This document shows positions 1 through 8,637 of a stretch of DNA of 64,000 nt, one piece after another (the first letter of the stretch is position 1; each line of letters opens with the position of its first letter). Source of the stretch: Gemmata massiliana (GTDB taxonomy: Bacteria > Planctomycetota > Planctomycetia > Gemmatales > Gemmataceae). The stretch is from NCBI RefSeq assembly GCF_901538265.1, contig NZ_LR593886.1:4423738-4487737 (forward strand), in the 5' to 3' direction. Below the pieces are notes generated by a model. The model ran no database searches, was not told where the DNA came from, and saw only the letters and a program-made list of their open reading frames with translations. The translations under genes were made by a program, and so were the position numbers.

Positions 1-8
1 GGCCGTTC

Positions 9-345
9 GTGGAGGTGAGTCGGGGCGACGGCCCGGGGCGGTTCGCGCGTTACGACACGGCCGGGTTGCCGCGCCCCAACAACGACCTGGAGCGGGCGCT
101 CGGGCGCCATACTATGCGCGCCGGGGCACCGGGCGCTCGGAGCCCCGTCCGGCGCTGGTGCTCAGGGGCGCGCCTACGTGGATCGCCGGATTGGCGACCC
201 GGCCCCGGAGGTCACGGCGACCGACGCGGCCGGCGCGGATCGGGCGGCGTGGAACCGGTTGCGGGCCGAACGGGAGACGCGGCGCGAGCGCCGGCGGTTC
301 CGGCGTGACCCGACGGCGATCCGAATGCCCTCGAAAACAAGCTCA
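9..345 (+). pseudogene. Transposase C-terminal remnant, frameshifted
   Basis: Pieces of one transposase tail can be read by switching frame. Frame 3 gives ARYDTAGLPRPNNDLE. A second frame from about 112 gives PALVLRGAPTWIAG. A third gives AAWNRLRAERETRRERRRFR, and a fourth near 325 gives ALENKLIP. The order PNNDLE, then PALVLRG, then an Arg-rich helix matches my recollection of the C-terminus of planctomycete DDE transposases. The 5' part lies outside the window. At least three frame changes show it is dead. Family assignment is from memory and uncertain. Confidence 0.5.
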
Positions 346-439
346 TCCCGTCACGTTTGCCGGACTAGAAAAAAGGGATCCAGGCCCTGGGCCGTAGCCG
401 CGGTGAGTGGGGGGCTAAGGTCCACGGGAGCGTGACCGG

Positions 440-819
440 GTGGCCACCCGGTGGTGCTCAAGCTCACCCGGGCAGGCCGGGGACGCCCCGCACGCGGCCG
501 ACCTGTTGGCCGGGCGGCGCGGGCCGGTGAGAGTGGTGATCAGGGATCGGGAGTACGACAGCGACGCCAATGTGGCTCTGGTCTGCCGATTACGGGCTCG
601 GGTAGTCATCCCACCCGTCGCCCGCCGGACTCACCAGCGGCGGTATAGCCGTCGGCTGTACTGGGGCGGAATGTGGTCGAGCGGTTCTGGAACAAGGTCA
701 AGCAATACCGGCGGGTGGCGAATCGGTACGACAAGTCGGCCACCAACTACTTGGCGTTCGTCCACCTGGCCGCCGTCTTCGTAGTGCTGCGGCACCCCAG
801 AACTGTCCACACGCCCTAG
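440..819 (+). pseudogene. IS5-like (IS427 group) transposase C-terminal remnant
   Basis: The frame starting near 440 reads GPVRVVIRDREYDSD and RARVVIPP, which match the DDE region of IS5-type transposases where the second Asp sits in D-x-x-YDSD. Around 660 the reading must shift frame to continue with GRNVVERFWNKVKQYRRVA, then RYDKSATNYLAFVHLAAV, ending at the TAG at 817-819. The VERFxNKxKQYRRVATRYDK block is the third catalytic Glu region of IS5/IS427 enzymes. The N-terminal half is missing and there is a frameshift, so it is a remnant. Its 3' end abuts an oppositely oriented transposase fragment. Confidence 0.7.
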
Positions 820-1195
820 CCCTGGCGTATCCTTCAACAGCGCCGGCGGTCGCTTGCGCCGGGCCACGCCGGGGGGGGCGGGCACCCGCATGGTGCCCTG
901 GCCAGCCTGCTCCAACGCCGCCAAGCATCGGGTCCGCACCCGGCTCGCGGTCGAATCGGGCACCCCGAACAGAACCCCGAGCATCTCGTTGGTCGGGGTC
1001 CTGTTCGGGGTGCCCGATGACGGCCAGTAGCAGTTGGTCGGTGGTCGCCAAGTCGAAGTCGTCACCACCGCCGATGGCCCGCTTGCGGTCCGGCCGGTCG
1101 AGCCGTCTGCGGTGAGCGCTCTCGACCGCCGGGGCTACTTGCGCGGCCAGTTCGTCGAACACGGCCACGGTCCGTCCGATTAAGTGCTCGAACAC
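806..1195 (-). pseudogene. Transposase N-terminal remnant (HTH-Tnp type), frameshifted
   Basis: From the ATG at 1195 the protein reads MFEHLIGRTVAVFDELAAQV and then DLATTDQLLLAVI. After that the frame breaks at an inverted duplication (956-1017). Reading resumes in another frame as PTNEMLGVLFGVPDSTASRV, then CLAALEQAG and ALLKDTPGL. This is the N-terminal helix-turn-helix part of an IS5-superfamily transposase: the LGVLFGVSDSTVSR-like helix recognises the terminal repeat. The catalytic domain is missing because the fragment ends where the plus-strand IS5 remnant begins. Expression is unlikely. Confidence 0.65.
956..1017. repeat. 25-bp inverted repeat with 12-nt loop
   Basis: The left arm 956-980 and right arm 993-1017 are reverse complements at 24 of 25 positions, around the loop 981-992. 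The right arm is the normal coding sequence for LGVLFGVPD in the minus-strand transposase remnant. The left arm is an inverted copy of it that replaces the expected codons just upstream. It looks like a template-switch (quasi-palindrome) event, and it lies exactly at the frame break. Confidence 0.85.
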
Positions 1196-1798
1196 GTAAG
1201 TGCTCTAGCACGACCGGGTGCGCACGCAAATGAGCCGAGCGAGCGATTGTCGCTGCGATCCAAAGGAGGCGGAATGCGTTCCGACATCCTACTCATCCGC
1301 CGCTATCGTGAATACGGTCTACTTCATTGCAGCTCGGCCTTTGCTTCCTGCACCAACTTCTCGACTTTCGCCTACCGCTTGATGCGGTCCACGGTAGTCT
1401 TGCGAAGTATTCAGAGGAAGAGCACCACGCCGAGGTTGACGAAGCCGTACTCGTATGCGGCGCCTGGTCCATCAGGGCGAAGTACATGAGCCCCGCAAGC
1501 AACTGCTCCTGGACGTAGGGCATGACGTCCAGGAGCAGTTCGGCATCGTGCTGAGTAACCAGGCTTTCGGCACCATCAAGAGCGAGACCACCACCGCGGG
1601 GAAGAAGACCAAGAAGGTAGAGCCAAAGGCGGTGCGAACCCCGTCGGCATCAAGGCACGCACTGGTGGCATCAACAATGGGAACACGAAGGCAGCGGACC
1701 TGGCTTGTGCGGTGAAGTAGCTCGTCTAACACAGCTGCGCGTCCGAGGTCCAGGGAATGGTCAAAGTGCTCGCTGAGTAATGACAGGAGTTTGAATGA
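1196..1798. other. Unassigned stretch, possible gene remnants
   Basis: I found no convincing intact gene here. A plus-strand frame over about 1455-1600 reads QEQFGIVLSNQAFGTIKSET and AGKKTKKVEP, which looks protein-like. A different frame after 1630 reads GGANPVGIKARTGG and ends at a TAG near 1717. These may be fragments of one broken gene of unknown identity. A 16-bp perfect palindrome (1501-1540) lies in the middle and a terminator-like hairpin follows at 1799. Confidence 0.3.
1501..1540. repeat. Perfect 16-bp inverted repeat, 8-nt loop
   Basis: AACTGCTCCTGGACGT (1501-1516) and its exact reverse complement (1525-1540) flank the loop AGGGCATG. No T-tract follows on either strand, so it is not a typical intrinsic terminator. 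It could be a site-specific recombination or binding site, or another quasi-palindromic duplication like the one at 956-1017. Confidence 0.85.
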
Positions 1799-1839
1799 AG
1801 CCCCGTGCGCTGCTGCGTGCGGGGGCTTTTGTCGTTTTT
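1799..1839 (+). terminator. Terminator-like hairpin
   Basis: AGCCCC (1799-1804) pairs with GGGGCT (1822-1827) around a GC-rich loop, followed by TTTTGTCGTTTTT. This is an intrinsic terminator shape for plus-strand transcription of the decayed unit upstream. Confidence 0.55.
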
Positions 1840-1891
1840 GGCCTCTGAATCCGTCAACGGGTTGAACGTGCGTCGGGTCGGAAGCGATTGC

Positions 1892-2298
1892 TCAGTCGTC
1901 CTTACGCTCGCCCAGATAATTGGCAGCCGAACGGCGGTCCACGAAAATATGGTGAGCTAGAGTGGGCTTAGATTCGATCACCCAGCGGAGCAGATCTTTC
2001 TTCGTCTCCGGGCATTCCGGATCGGAACACGGCCCGATCGCAAGGATAATCTGGGGCGTGCCGCCCCGCGCTGCCATTTCTCGCAGTTCGGGCAAAGTAA
2101 AAAGCGTGGCGACGCGAAGTGGAAGCATTGTGAGGTCAACTGGCGTACCGCTTCGAAGCACCGGGTGCCAGGCTATGTTGCCCAACACCGGATTGTCTTT
2201 GAAATACTGTTTCATCTCCTCGAATATTTTGCGAAGTTCGGGGCAGTCCCGAAGACCAGCTTTGATGTACTCAATCAGCGTGTATCGGTGCCCTGGGT
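1892..2298 (-). pseudogene. Hypothetical protein gene, 5'-truncated by IS4 element
   Basis: An internal ATG at 2215 would give 107 residues, but the frame stays open and protein-like further upstream (HRYTLIEYIKAGLRDCPELR, then KIFEEM) up to the IS boundary at 2298. No start codon with a ribosome site is seen there. I infer that the IS4-type element at 2299-2938 removed the original 5' end. The downstream part reads VLGNIAWHPVLRSGTPVDLT and IILAIGPCSDPECPETKKDL. I do not recognise the family. There are two Cys in CSDPEC but no complete metal motif. Translation from the internal ATG remains possible. Confidence 0.45.
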
Positions 2299-2938
2299 GA
2301 ATGGCACTTACATCTTCGTAAGCCGTGAGGGAGCGAGGGGATAGGTCAGCCGTGCGTTCCTGAGTGAGGATGGGGTTTGGCGATCCTCTTCACCGGCACG
2401 GAGCCAATTCCGATGCGGCGTTCCCACCTCCGATCGTTCCGCACCCCAGGCGAACACCCTCCGACGCCAGTTCCTCCAGGACGGTGGGCTGCCGTTCACC
2501 GATGTCCTCACCGACCAGATCCTGTCGCAGGCACTGGCCACTGTTGGCGGTTGGCTGGACCGGGTGTTCTCTCCGCTCGTCACCTTGTGGGAGGTGTGGG
2601 CGCACGTCCTGGCGTACAACCTGATCCGCACGGTGATGGCCCAGGCCGCGCGACACGAGATCCCGCCCCGGTCGATCAGCTTCACGGGGACGATGCAGAC
2701 GTTGGAGGCGTTCGAGCCGCTCCTGGCGTGGGGGTCGGCGCGGGACGTGGTCGCCCGGCGGGGCCTGTACCACTTGGCACTCGACGCGATCGCCACCCAC
2801 CGGGTTGGCGACCGGCCCGACCGGTTCGAGCCACGTCTGAAGAAGCGGCGGAAGGACTACTGCGACTGGTTCACCAAGCCCCGCGCCGAAGTGAAACGCA
2901 GAATGGCCAAAGGCATTCACAAGAAGTAAGTGCCATTC
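2299..2938. mobile_element. IS4-type deletion derivative with terminal inverted repeats
   Basis: The left end at 2299 reads GAATGGCACTTACATCTT. The reverse complement of the right end, from 2938 inward, reads GAATGGCACTTACTTCTT, so the termini match at 17 of 18 positions. The element is about 640 bp, far shorter than the usual 1.3-1.6 kb of IS4 elements. Inside lies a transposase whose middle is missing. No obvious target duplication is seen (left flank TGCCCTGGGT, right flank GTCACGTGGA), so insertion is old or one flank has been rearranged. Confidence 0.75.
2349..2929 (+). pseudogene. IS4 family transposase with internal in-frame deletion
   Basis: One open frame runs from just after a TAG at about 2346 to the TAA at 2927-2929. 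Its first part, APQANTLRRQFLQDGGLPF then TDVLTDQILSQALA, is the IS4 N-terminus. After about LVTLWE it jumps directly to VWAHVLAYNLIRTVMAQAA, then RSISFTGTMQTLEAFEPLL and HRVGDRPDRFEPR, which is the IS4 C-terminus including the Y-(2)-R-like NLIR region. The central catalytic DDE segment between them is absent, yet the frame is preserved. No in-frame ATG is present. It cannot be an active transposase, but it retains end-adjacent domains. Confidence 0.75.
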
Positions 2939-3124
2939 GTCACGTGGACCGAGGCGATTGTGCGCATTTCGGGCGGTCACGGCACTTCTTGATTTCGATC
3001 TGTTTCGTCACCCGCACCTATGTTGGGAAAGGCAGCATTAATGGGGCTGCCACGATGCGAGGGTCCGCGGACAGAGGCCGGGGACCGCGGACCGACAGCG
3101 AGTTGGTCCGGGTCCGCAGTGGGG

Positions 3125-5329
3125 TTAGTTCCGGCGCCGGAGCGCGTCGATCTTCTCTTGGACCCTGGCCGCGTCCGCCTCCGCGGTCCCGAGCGGTTCC
3201 GGTTTCACGGTCCTCTCGCGCGTGTAGCCGATGTGCTTCATCCACGCGGCCGACCGTGTCCCGCGCTTCTGCTCCACGAGCTTGAACAGCGGGTCAGCCT
3301 TGATCGCCGCGACCGTCTCGTCGGGCACCTCGACGCCGAGCGCTAGGAGGATCGATTTCGCGATTTGCAGGTGCCCGTCGTCACCCGGGTGAACCCGGTC
3401 CTTCGAGAACGGCTCGGTGCGCCCGTCGCGGGCCTTCCGCATCGCGGTGTGTAGATCAATCACCGTCACGCCGGGAACCTTCAGGCTCGTCTCCCACTTC
3501 GCGTACTCGGCCAGGACCATGTCATAGTTGAACTCGTCCTTCTTGGGCACCAGATCGTAGATCGGGGGCGTGACCAGGAAGATGTGTTTCACGCCGGCTC
3601 CCTTGCACTGCTCGATCAGCTTCGTGACCCCCTTCTGGAACGCGGCGAAGCGCTCCTTGTCGAGCGGCTGGTAGATGCCGTCGTTCATCCCGTAGCACGC
3701 GAACACGACCTCCGGCTGGGCCTTCTCCAGCACGCGCCCGAGGCGCTCGAACAGGCACGGGCGCGGGAACTGACCGCCCGCGTGCCCGTCCTCGCTCAGT
3801 CCCGACAGCGTATCGCTCGCGAGCCCGAGTCCGAGGACGTCGAAGTTCTTCTTCGGGTACCGCTTTTCGAGGTAGTACGTGGTGAACGCGACGTACCCGC
3901 CGGACTGCGTGATGCTGTCCCCGAGAAACACGACCCGCTTGCCAACAACAGCGTCCACATCTTGCGCCGGCACCGCGTCCGCGCTGGGCTTCGACTTCAA
4001 TCCGACCGTGTTCACGGCGGTGACGCGATAAGTGTGCTTCTTGCCGACCCCGGCCGTCGTGTCGGTGAACTGCATCGGGACGAGCGGTTGCGTGGGCGTG
4101 TCGCTGTACTGTAAGTTCTGGAAGATCGGTCGGCCGAATGGGTTCTTGCCCGACTCGGGCACGGTCGCGAGGAACGCGCCGTCGCGCTCGATGACGAAAC
4201 TCGCGAGCCCACTTTCGAGATCGGCCTCGGCGTCCCAGGTCAGCTTGTTGTCCCTCACGCGCACGTTCGTCGGTGCGGGCGGCGGGGTGGGGTCGGTGAC
4301 CTTTGTGTCCTTCACGTACTCCGCCCACGCCTTCGCCACCACTTCGTTCGGGAGCCACGCGGCCTTGAGGGGCTCGCCGACGTATTTCGCGGCCGGTGTC
4401 GCGTCACCGCCGAGGACCGGGGCGAGCCACGTCTTATCCGTCGGCACGGCCCGGAGCGGATCACCAACGGCTTTCGGCAGGCGAGCGCTCAGGCAGGCGT
4501 CGAGCCAGGGGACGGCCAAGTACCGCTGGTTCCCGCAGTCGTGACTCGACAGCGGGTCGACCGCCACCCCGATGAGCCCGCCCTTACCGCGCACCTCGTT
4601 GAAAAAAGCCTCGTTGGCGGGCCAGACGCCCGCGAACGGCTTGTCCTTGACGGTCACGCCCTCCTTCGTGCCGAGATTGCACATCATCGGCACCTTGAGC
4701 GCGCCGTCCGACAGGGCGTGCGCCTTGATCCCGGCGCGCCCCGGGGCCGCTTTGAGGAGCGGAACGCCCGAGCGCAACCACGCCGCGGCGACGCGGTCCG
4801 GGTGCAAGAGCACCATTCCCCCCGCCCAGTGGCCGCCGCCGCTGTGCCCCCATAAAGTCCACGGCACCTTGGCCAACTCGGGGTGGCCCGATTTCGTGCT
4901 GAGATCGACGAGGCACTTCTGGAACGCGGCGTCGGACCCGTTGCGCGGGTCGCACCACATCTGACAATCGGCTTTATCCGGCTGCTCGTAGGACGGGGAC
5001 AGGAGCGCGCAGTCGTGCCTCCGCGCCAGCGCCTGCCAGTGCAGGTCGTAGGCGCCCGTCAGCCCCGACTTGCATGACCCCTCGCCGCACCCGTGCTGGT
5101 GGACGATGACCCCGCGCAGAACCTTGACACCCGGCGGAATCCAGACCGTGTGGTTGACCGCAAACGTGAGCGCGCCCGGCTCGTTCGAGGCCTCGTAGCG
5201 CACGCGGTAGTACGGTGCCTCGGCCGGTGGGAACACGTCATACGGCGGTTTCTGGGCGCGGAGCTCCGGCACGCTCGTGATGACAAGGAGCCAGGCCACC
5301 CCGCAGCACGTCGCGGTCGTTCTACTCAT
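3125..5329 (-). CDS. Secreted two-domain hydrolase: alpha/beta hydrolase + SGNH/GDSL esterase
   Basis: 734 residues with an N-terminal signal-like segment (residues 1-26, cut near LRA-QK). Residues 50-340 resemble an alpha/beta-hydrolase, with the nucleophile elbow GHSGGG at 161-166. Residues 350-450 look like a fibronectin/Ig-type linker ([18 protein letters not shown]). Residues 460-670 are an SGNH hydrolase: block I GDSIT at 470-474, block III YGMND ending at 550, and block [11 protein letters not shown] at 644-653. Secreted planctomycete enzymes of this type are thought to de-esterify polysaccharides; the substrate here is unknown. The start at 5329 is preferred because it supplies the signal peptide. 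The gene stands alone between IS remnants. Confidence 0.85.
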   Translation of the reverse strand: MSRTTATCCGVAWLLVITSVPELRAQKPPYDVFPPAEAPYYRVRYEASNEPGALTFAVNHTVWIPPGVKVLRGVIVHQHGCGEGSCKSGLTGAYDLHWQALARRHDCALLSPSYEQPDKADCQMWCDPRNGSDAAFQKCLVDLSTKSGHPELAKVPWTLWGHSGGGHWAGGMVLLHPDRVAAAWLRSGVPLLKAAPGRAGIKAHALSDGALKVPMMCNLGTKEGVTVKDKPFAGVWPANEAFFNEVRGKGGLIGVAVDPLSSHDCGNQRYLAVPWLDACLSARLPKAVGDPLRAVPTDKTWLAPVLGGDATPAAKYVGEPLKAAWLPNEVVAKAWAEYVKDTKVTDPTPPPAPTNVRVRDNKLTWDAEADLESGLASFVIERDGAFLATVPESGKNPFGRPIFQNLQYSDTPTQPLVPMQFTDTTAGVGKKHTYRVTAVNTVGLKSKPSADAVPAQDVDAVVGKRVVFLGDSITQSGGYVAFTTYYLEKRYPKKNFDVLGLGLASDTLSGLSEDGHAGGQFPRPCLFERLGRVLEKAQPEVVFACYGMNDGIYQPLDKERFAAFQKGVTKLIEQCKGAGVKHIFLVTPPIYDLVPKKDEFNYDMVLAEYAKWETSLKVPGVTVIDLHTAMRKARDGRTEPFSKDRVHPGDDGHLQIAKSILLALGVEVPDETVAAIKADPLFKLVEQKRGTRSAAWMKHIGYTRERTVKPEPLGTAEADAARVQEKIDALRRRN

Positions 5330-5402
5330 GGACGAACCCTCCCGAAAAATGAGTACGAGTTACGCAGTTGGCAGGTTGGGAAGTCGGTAGAGGGGCTTGG
5401 TC

Positions 5403-5904
5403 GAGGTTCTCAACGCGCGCGTACCACCCGTCGAAGAGCACCGCCTCGGGGCACAACCCGCGCCCGTGGGCCGCGGTCCGCAGGTCCGCGAAGTGGTCGT
5501 TCTTGGTCTTCTGGTCCCCGCGTTTGTGGTACAGGCGGTAATCGCACGGGTACAGCCGGTCCCCGTCGGACCAAACGGCGGTGATCGAGTTGATGCCCCG
5601 AACCACGGCGTGGTGGTTGCCGGACCAATGGTACCCGACCACGGGCATGTGCCGGGCACGGGCTTGTCGAGGGTCGAGTCGTCGATCACCAGAACCCCCG
5701 TCGTGGGGTCGATGAGCGGCGCGTCTCGTGCCAGAGAGCATCGGCATCCGGTTCGAGGCGATGGAGCAGGCGCGTGAACGCATCGTGAGCCGGGGCGCCC
5801 GGACGTACCGGCTGCACCCGGGCCGCTTCGGTGGCCGACACCACGCGCGGCGAGCCGATCCGAAATTGGATGTACCCTTCGATCGTGGCACGCGCGGGAT
5901 TCAT
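5403..5904 (-). pseudogene. IS701/DDE_5-like transposase remnant, two frameshifts, 3' missing
   Basis: Reading from the ATG at 5904: MNPARATIEGYIQFRIGSPR continues to PDADALWHE. A frameshift near 5710 leads to TTGVLVIDDSTLDKPVPG, and a second near 5650 leads to VVGYHWSGNHHAVVRGINSI, then DGDRLYPCDYRLYHK and GLCPEAVLFDGWYARVENL. The DDSTLDKP, YHWSG-H and FD-WY blocks fit IS701-type DDE_5 transposases (first and second catalytic Asp). The third catalytic region is lost; the fragment ends about 75 bp upstream of the hydrolase start at 5329. Confidence 0.7.
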
Positions 5905-6055
5905 ACCAACACCACTACGTGACAAAACCGTCCCGCGCAAGCCAAATCCTCAACAACTCCGTAACTCGTAATGAGATTGTCGCATCCGCCACGAGGGGTG
6001 CAAGCGGTGATTCGGGGACCCCGTGTTTCGCCGAGTGCGGGGCTTACTTCGGGCG

Positions 6056-6405
6056 TGGCACTTGCTCAACTGGCTCGGGCGCCGGGTGTGGGTTGTAGCC
6101 GACGGGCGTGCGCCAATGCCCGTTCCTCAGTCCCATGCGAGCTTTCGGCGTTACGGTAGTGAGCTGACTCCACAAGGACTCGACCCTGTGGACTGTCCCG
6201 GGCCGCAAGCACCTCATCGGCGACCCGAACCGGACCTGCGGCGAGCAAAGGATCGGTCTAGGGAAGCGGGCCGGGAAAACGCGCGGGCGGTTCACCGGGA
6301 CGTTCGACCTGCGTGGCCGAGCGACCGAGAAAAAGTACAAGACATTCGTGGCGGCGTGATTCGAGTGGTCTTGGTGGATGAGCTCAAGGAGTGGAGCACG
6401 TTCTT
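6056..6405 (+). pseudogene. DDE_5-like transposase remnant, frameshifted
   Basis: One frame reads WHLLNWLGRRVWVVADG, the block around the second Asp of DDE_5-type transposases. A second frame around 6270-6358 reads GKRAGKTRGRFTGTFDLRGR then ATEKKYKTFVAA and ends in a stop. The first frame resumes with GVIRVVLVDELKEWSTFF. The order WVVVDG, KRAG, TEKKYKTF, IRVVLVDEP-W is typical of these enzymes. The frames are mixed and the ends are missing, so this is a decayed copy. The following 375 bases up to 6780 hold only short open frames with no recognisable content. Confidence 0.6.
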
Positions 6406-6780
6406 CCGCACCTACACCCTCGTGAGCGTTGTAGGTCGCTTTTTCCCGTTGGCGTGGGCGGACAGGGCGCTCGCGAAACTCCCGGCGAACGGTCCGGAAT
6501 TCCGCCGATCTTTCAGCTTGGCCGGCTCGGTTTTAGCCCGTAAACTACACGAACTTGGCATTGACCCAGCCGAACACCCGCCACCGAACTCTTTTCAGCC
6601 GAAGCGGTTACTGTTTTTCAGCAGAACTGGCACGTTCCGCGCTGCACGGCGTATGTGGTGAGACCAACGCTCCGGCGCAGTCGTGAGGGCGGGAAGCGGA
6701 CGAGTGCCTGACCGGTGTCCGCTGGAACCGGGACGTCCGGTGGCGGTTCGGCTTGCGTGTGCTGCACGGCAGGCTCCCAC

Positions 6781-8631
6781 ATGATGCGCCTCGTATTATT
6801 CATCCCGTGTTTCCTGCTCACCAGCTCACTGGTTCGGGCGGGCGGGCCGCCCACAGTTACCCCTGACGTACAGGCCATTCTCGACCTGCACTGCGTCAAG
6901 TGCCACGGTCCGTTAGACCAGAAGGCCGGGTTGCGGCTCGATACAGCCGAGGCCATCGGGAAGGGCAGCGACGATGGAGCCGTCGTCGTCGCCGGAAAGC
7001 CGGACGAGAGCAAACTCATTCGCGTGCTGGCCGCCAAGGCCGAAACGCACATGCCGCCCAAGAAACAGTTACCGGACGCGGACATCGCCAAGCTGCGGGC
7101 CTGGGTGACCACCCTTGCAACGCCCCCCTCACCGAAGCCCCAGCCGGTGCCGACGCAGGCCCGCGTCCCGTCGGAGCCGGTGGCCGCTATCGATTACTTC
7201 CTCGACGCCGGCTGGCAGGCGCGGCGTGTTACTCCCGCCCGGGTCTGTGACGACCGCACGTTCGTCAGGCGCGCGACGCTCGACCTCATCGGCCGCATTC
7301 CCACGCCAGAAGAAGTGAACGCCTTTTTGTTCGACGCCGCCCCGAACAAACGCGAGGCCCTGGTCGACCGATTGCTGGTGAGCGACGAGGCCGCCCGCAA
7401 CTGGCGCGAGGTCTGGGACGCCATCCTCCTGGGGCGCGGGCGCCGCGAAGATCGGCGGCGGGACGGGGGGTGGTTCACGTTCCTGGAAGACGCTTACAAG
7501 CGGAACCGCCCCTGGAACGAGCTCGTTCGGGCGATCATTGACGCCCGACCCGAGGAGAAGGGGGCGGCTTGGTTCCTGTTCGAGAAGCGCAACGATTACC
7601 AGCAGATCGCCGAGGCCGTCGCACCGGTTATCTACGGCGCTCGTGTCGACTGCGCCCAGTGCCACGACCACCCGCTCGCCGGTGAAATCAAACAGGGCCA
7701 TTACTGGGGCCTCGTGGCCGCGTTCAATCGCGGGAAGAACGTGCAGCGCGGCGCCCCCGCCGTCCGGGAGTCGGCCACCGGTGGGTTCATGAACTTCACC
7801 AACTTGAAGAAGGAATCGCAGCCGGCCGTCATCGCGCTGCTCACGGGCAAGGTGATCGACGAACCGCGCCCCGCGGTGACCGAGGACGCGCCGGACCTGT
7901 ACGTCGATCCGGCCGCGGCCGTCCCGGTGCCGAAGTTCTCCCGCCGGATGGCTCTCGCTGCTGCCGCCACCAGCGACAACCCGCTGCTGGCCCGGTCGTT
8001 CGTCAATCACACCTGGGCGGTGCTGCTGGGCCGGGGGATCGTGGACCCGCCCGACGAGATGAACTCGAAGCACCCGCCCAGCCACCCAGAACTCCTCGAC
8101 TGGCTCGCGGCCGACTTCGCTTCCCACAAGTACGACGTGCGCCGGCTGATCCGCTCGATCGTGTTGAGTCGCGGTTACCAACTCGCCGCTTGGACCGGCC
8201 CGAATGCACCGGCGCCGGACGCCTTTGCCGCCGCTCTGGAACGGTCGCTGACCGCAGAGGCGATCTCTCGGTCGGCACGGGTTACCGCCGGACGCGCCCC
8301 CGACGACGACACGTTGCGGCGGGCCGTGATCGAGGCCTTCCCCGGGCTGCCCACGCGACCGGCCCAAGCGACGTTGCAGCAGGCGCTGTTCCTGGCGAAC
8401 AGCGATCTGCTGACGGCACTGTTCAAGCCCGGTCCGGGCGACGCCGCTCCGCTGCCGGCGCTACCCGAGCAAGTTCGTGCCGCCTTCCGCCGCGCCCTGG
8501 TCCGCGACCCGGACGCCGAAGAGCTGGCCCGCGGCGTCGCCTTTCTGCGTGCCCACGCGGACCCGCGTGCGGCTGCCGGCCAGTTGCTTTGGGCGCTGGT
8601 CACCGGTCCGGAGTTCCTCACGAACCACTGA
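6781..8631 (+). CDS. PSCyt1 cytochrome-like / DUF1549 / DUF1553 protein
   Basis: 616 residues from the ATG at 6781; an upstream in-frame start exists, but this one begins a clear signal peptide (MMRLVLFIPCFLLTSSLVRA). The mature N-terminus has a haem-c motif CVKCH at 38-42 followed by GPLDQKAGLRLDT, the planctomycete cytochrome C (PSCyt1) domain. Then come DUF1549 (around FVRRATLDLIGRIPTPEEV) and DUF1553 (around NHTWAVLLGRGIVDPPDE). A CAQCHDHP motif around 285 could bind a second haem or metal. Such proteins are expanded in planctomycetes and nearly always precede a DUF1501 gene; function is unproven, but periplasmic redox or polymer degradation is suspected. First gene of a three-gene operon. 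Confidence 0.93.
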   Translation: MMRLVLFIPCFLLTSSLVRAGGPPTVTPDVQAILDLHCVKCHGPLDQKAGLRLDTAEAIGKGSDDGAVVVAGKPDESKLIRVLAAKAETHMPPKKQLPDADIAKLRAWVTTLATPPSPKPQPVPTQARVPSEPVAAIDYFLDAGWQARRVTPARVCDDRTFVRRATLDLIGRIPTPEEVNAFLFDAAPNKREALVDRLLVSDEAARNWREVWDAILLGRGRREDRRRDGGWFTFLEDAYKRNRPWNELVRAIIDARPEEKGAAWFLFEKRNDYQQIAEAVAPVIYGARVDCAQCHDHPLAGEIKQGHYWGLVAAFNRGKNVQRGAPAVRESATGGFMNFTNLKKESQPAVIALLTGKVIDEPRPAVTEDAPDLYVDPAAAVPVPKFSRRMALAAAATSDNPLLARSFVNHTWAVLLGRGIVDPPDEMNSKHPPSHPELLDWLAADFASHKYDVRRLIRSIVLSRGYQLAAWTGPNAPAPDAFAAALERSLTAEAISRSARVTAGRAPDDDTLRRAVIEAFPGLPTRPAQATLQQALFLANSDLLTALFKPGPGDAAPLPALPEQVRAAFRRALVRDPDAEELARGVAFLRAHADPRAAAGQLLWALVTGPEFLTNH

Positions 8632-8637
8632 GAGCCG

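Noticed and set aside
2377..3285. 302-codon plus-strand open frame
   Set aside because: It crosses the IS4 end and reads another frame of the transposase; content is Arg/Pro-rich noise.
7129..8367. 412-codon minus-strand open frame
   Set aside because: Antisense to the DUF1549/DUF1553 gene and lacking any recognisable motif.
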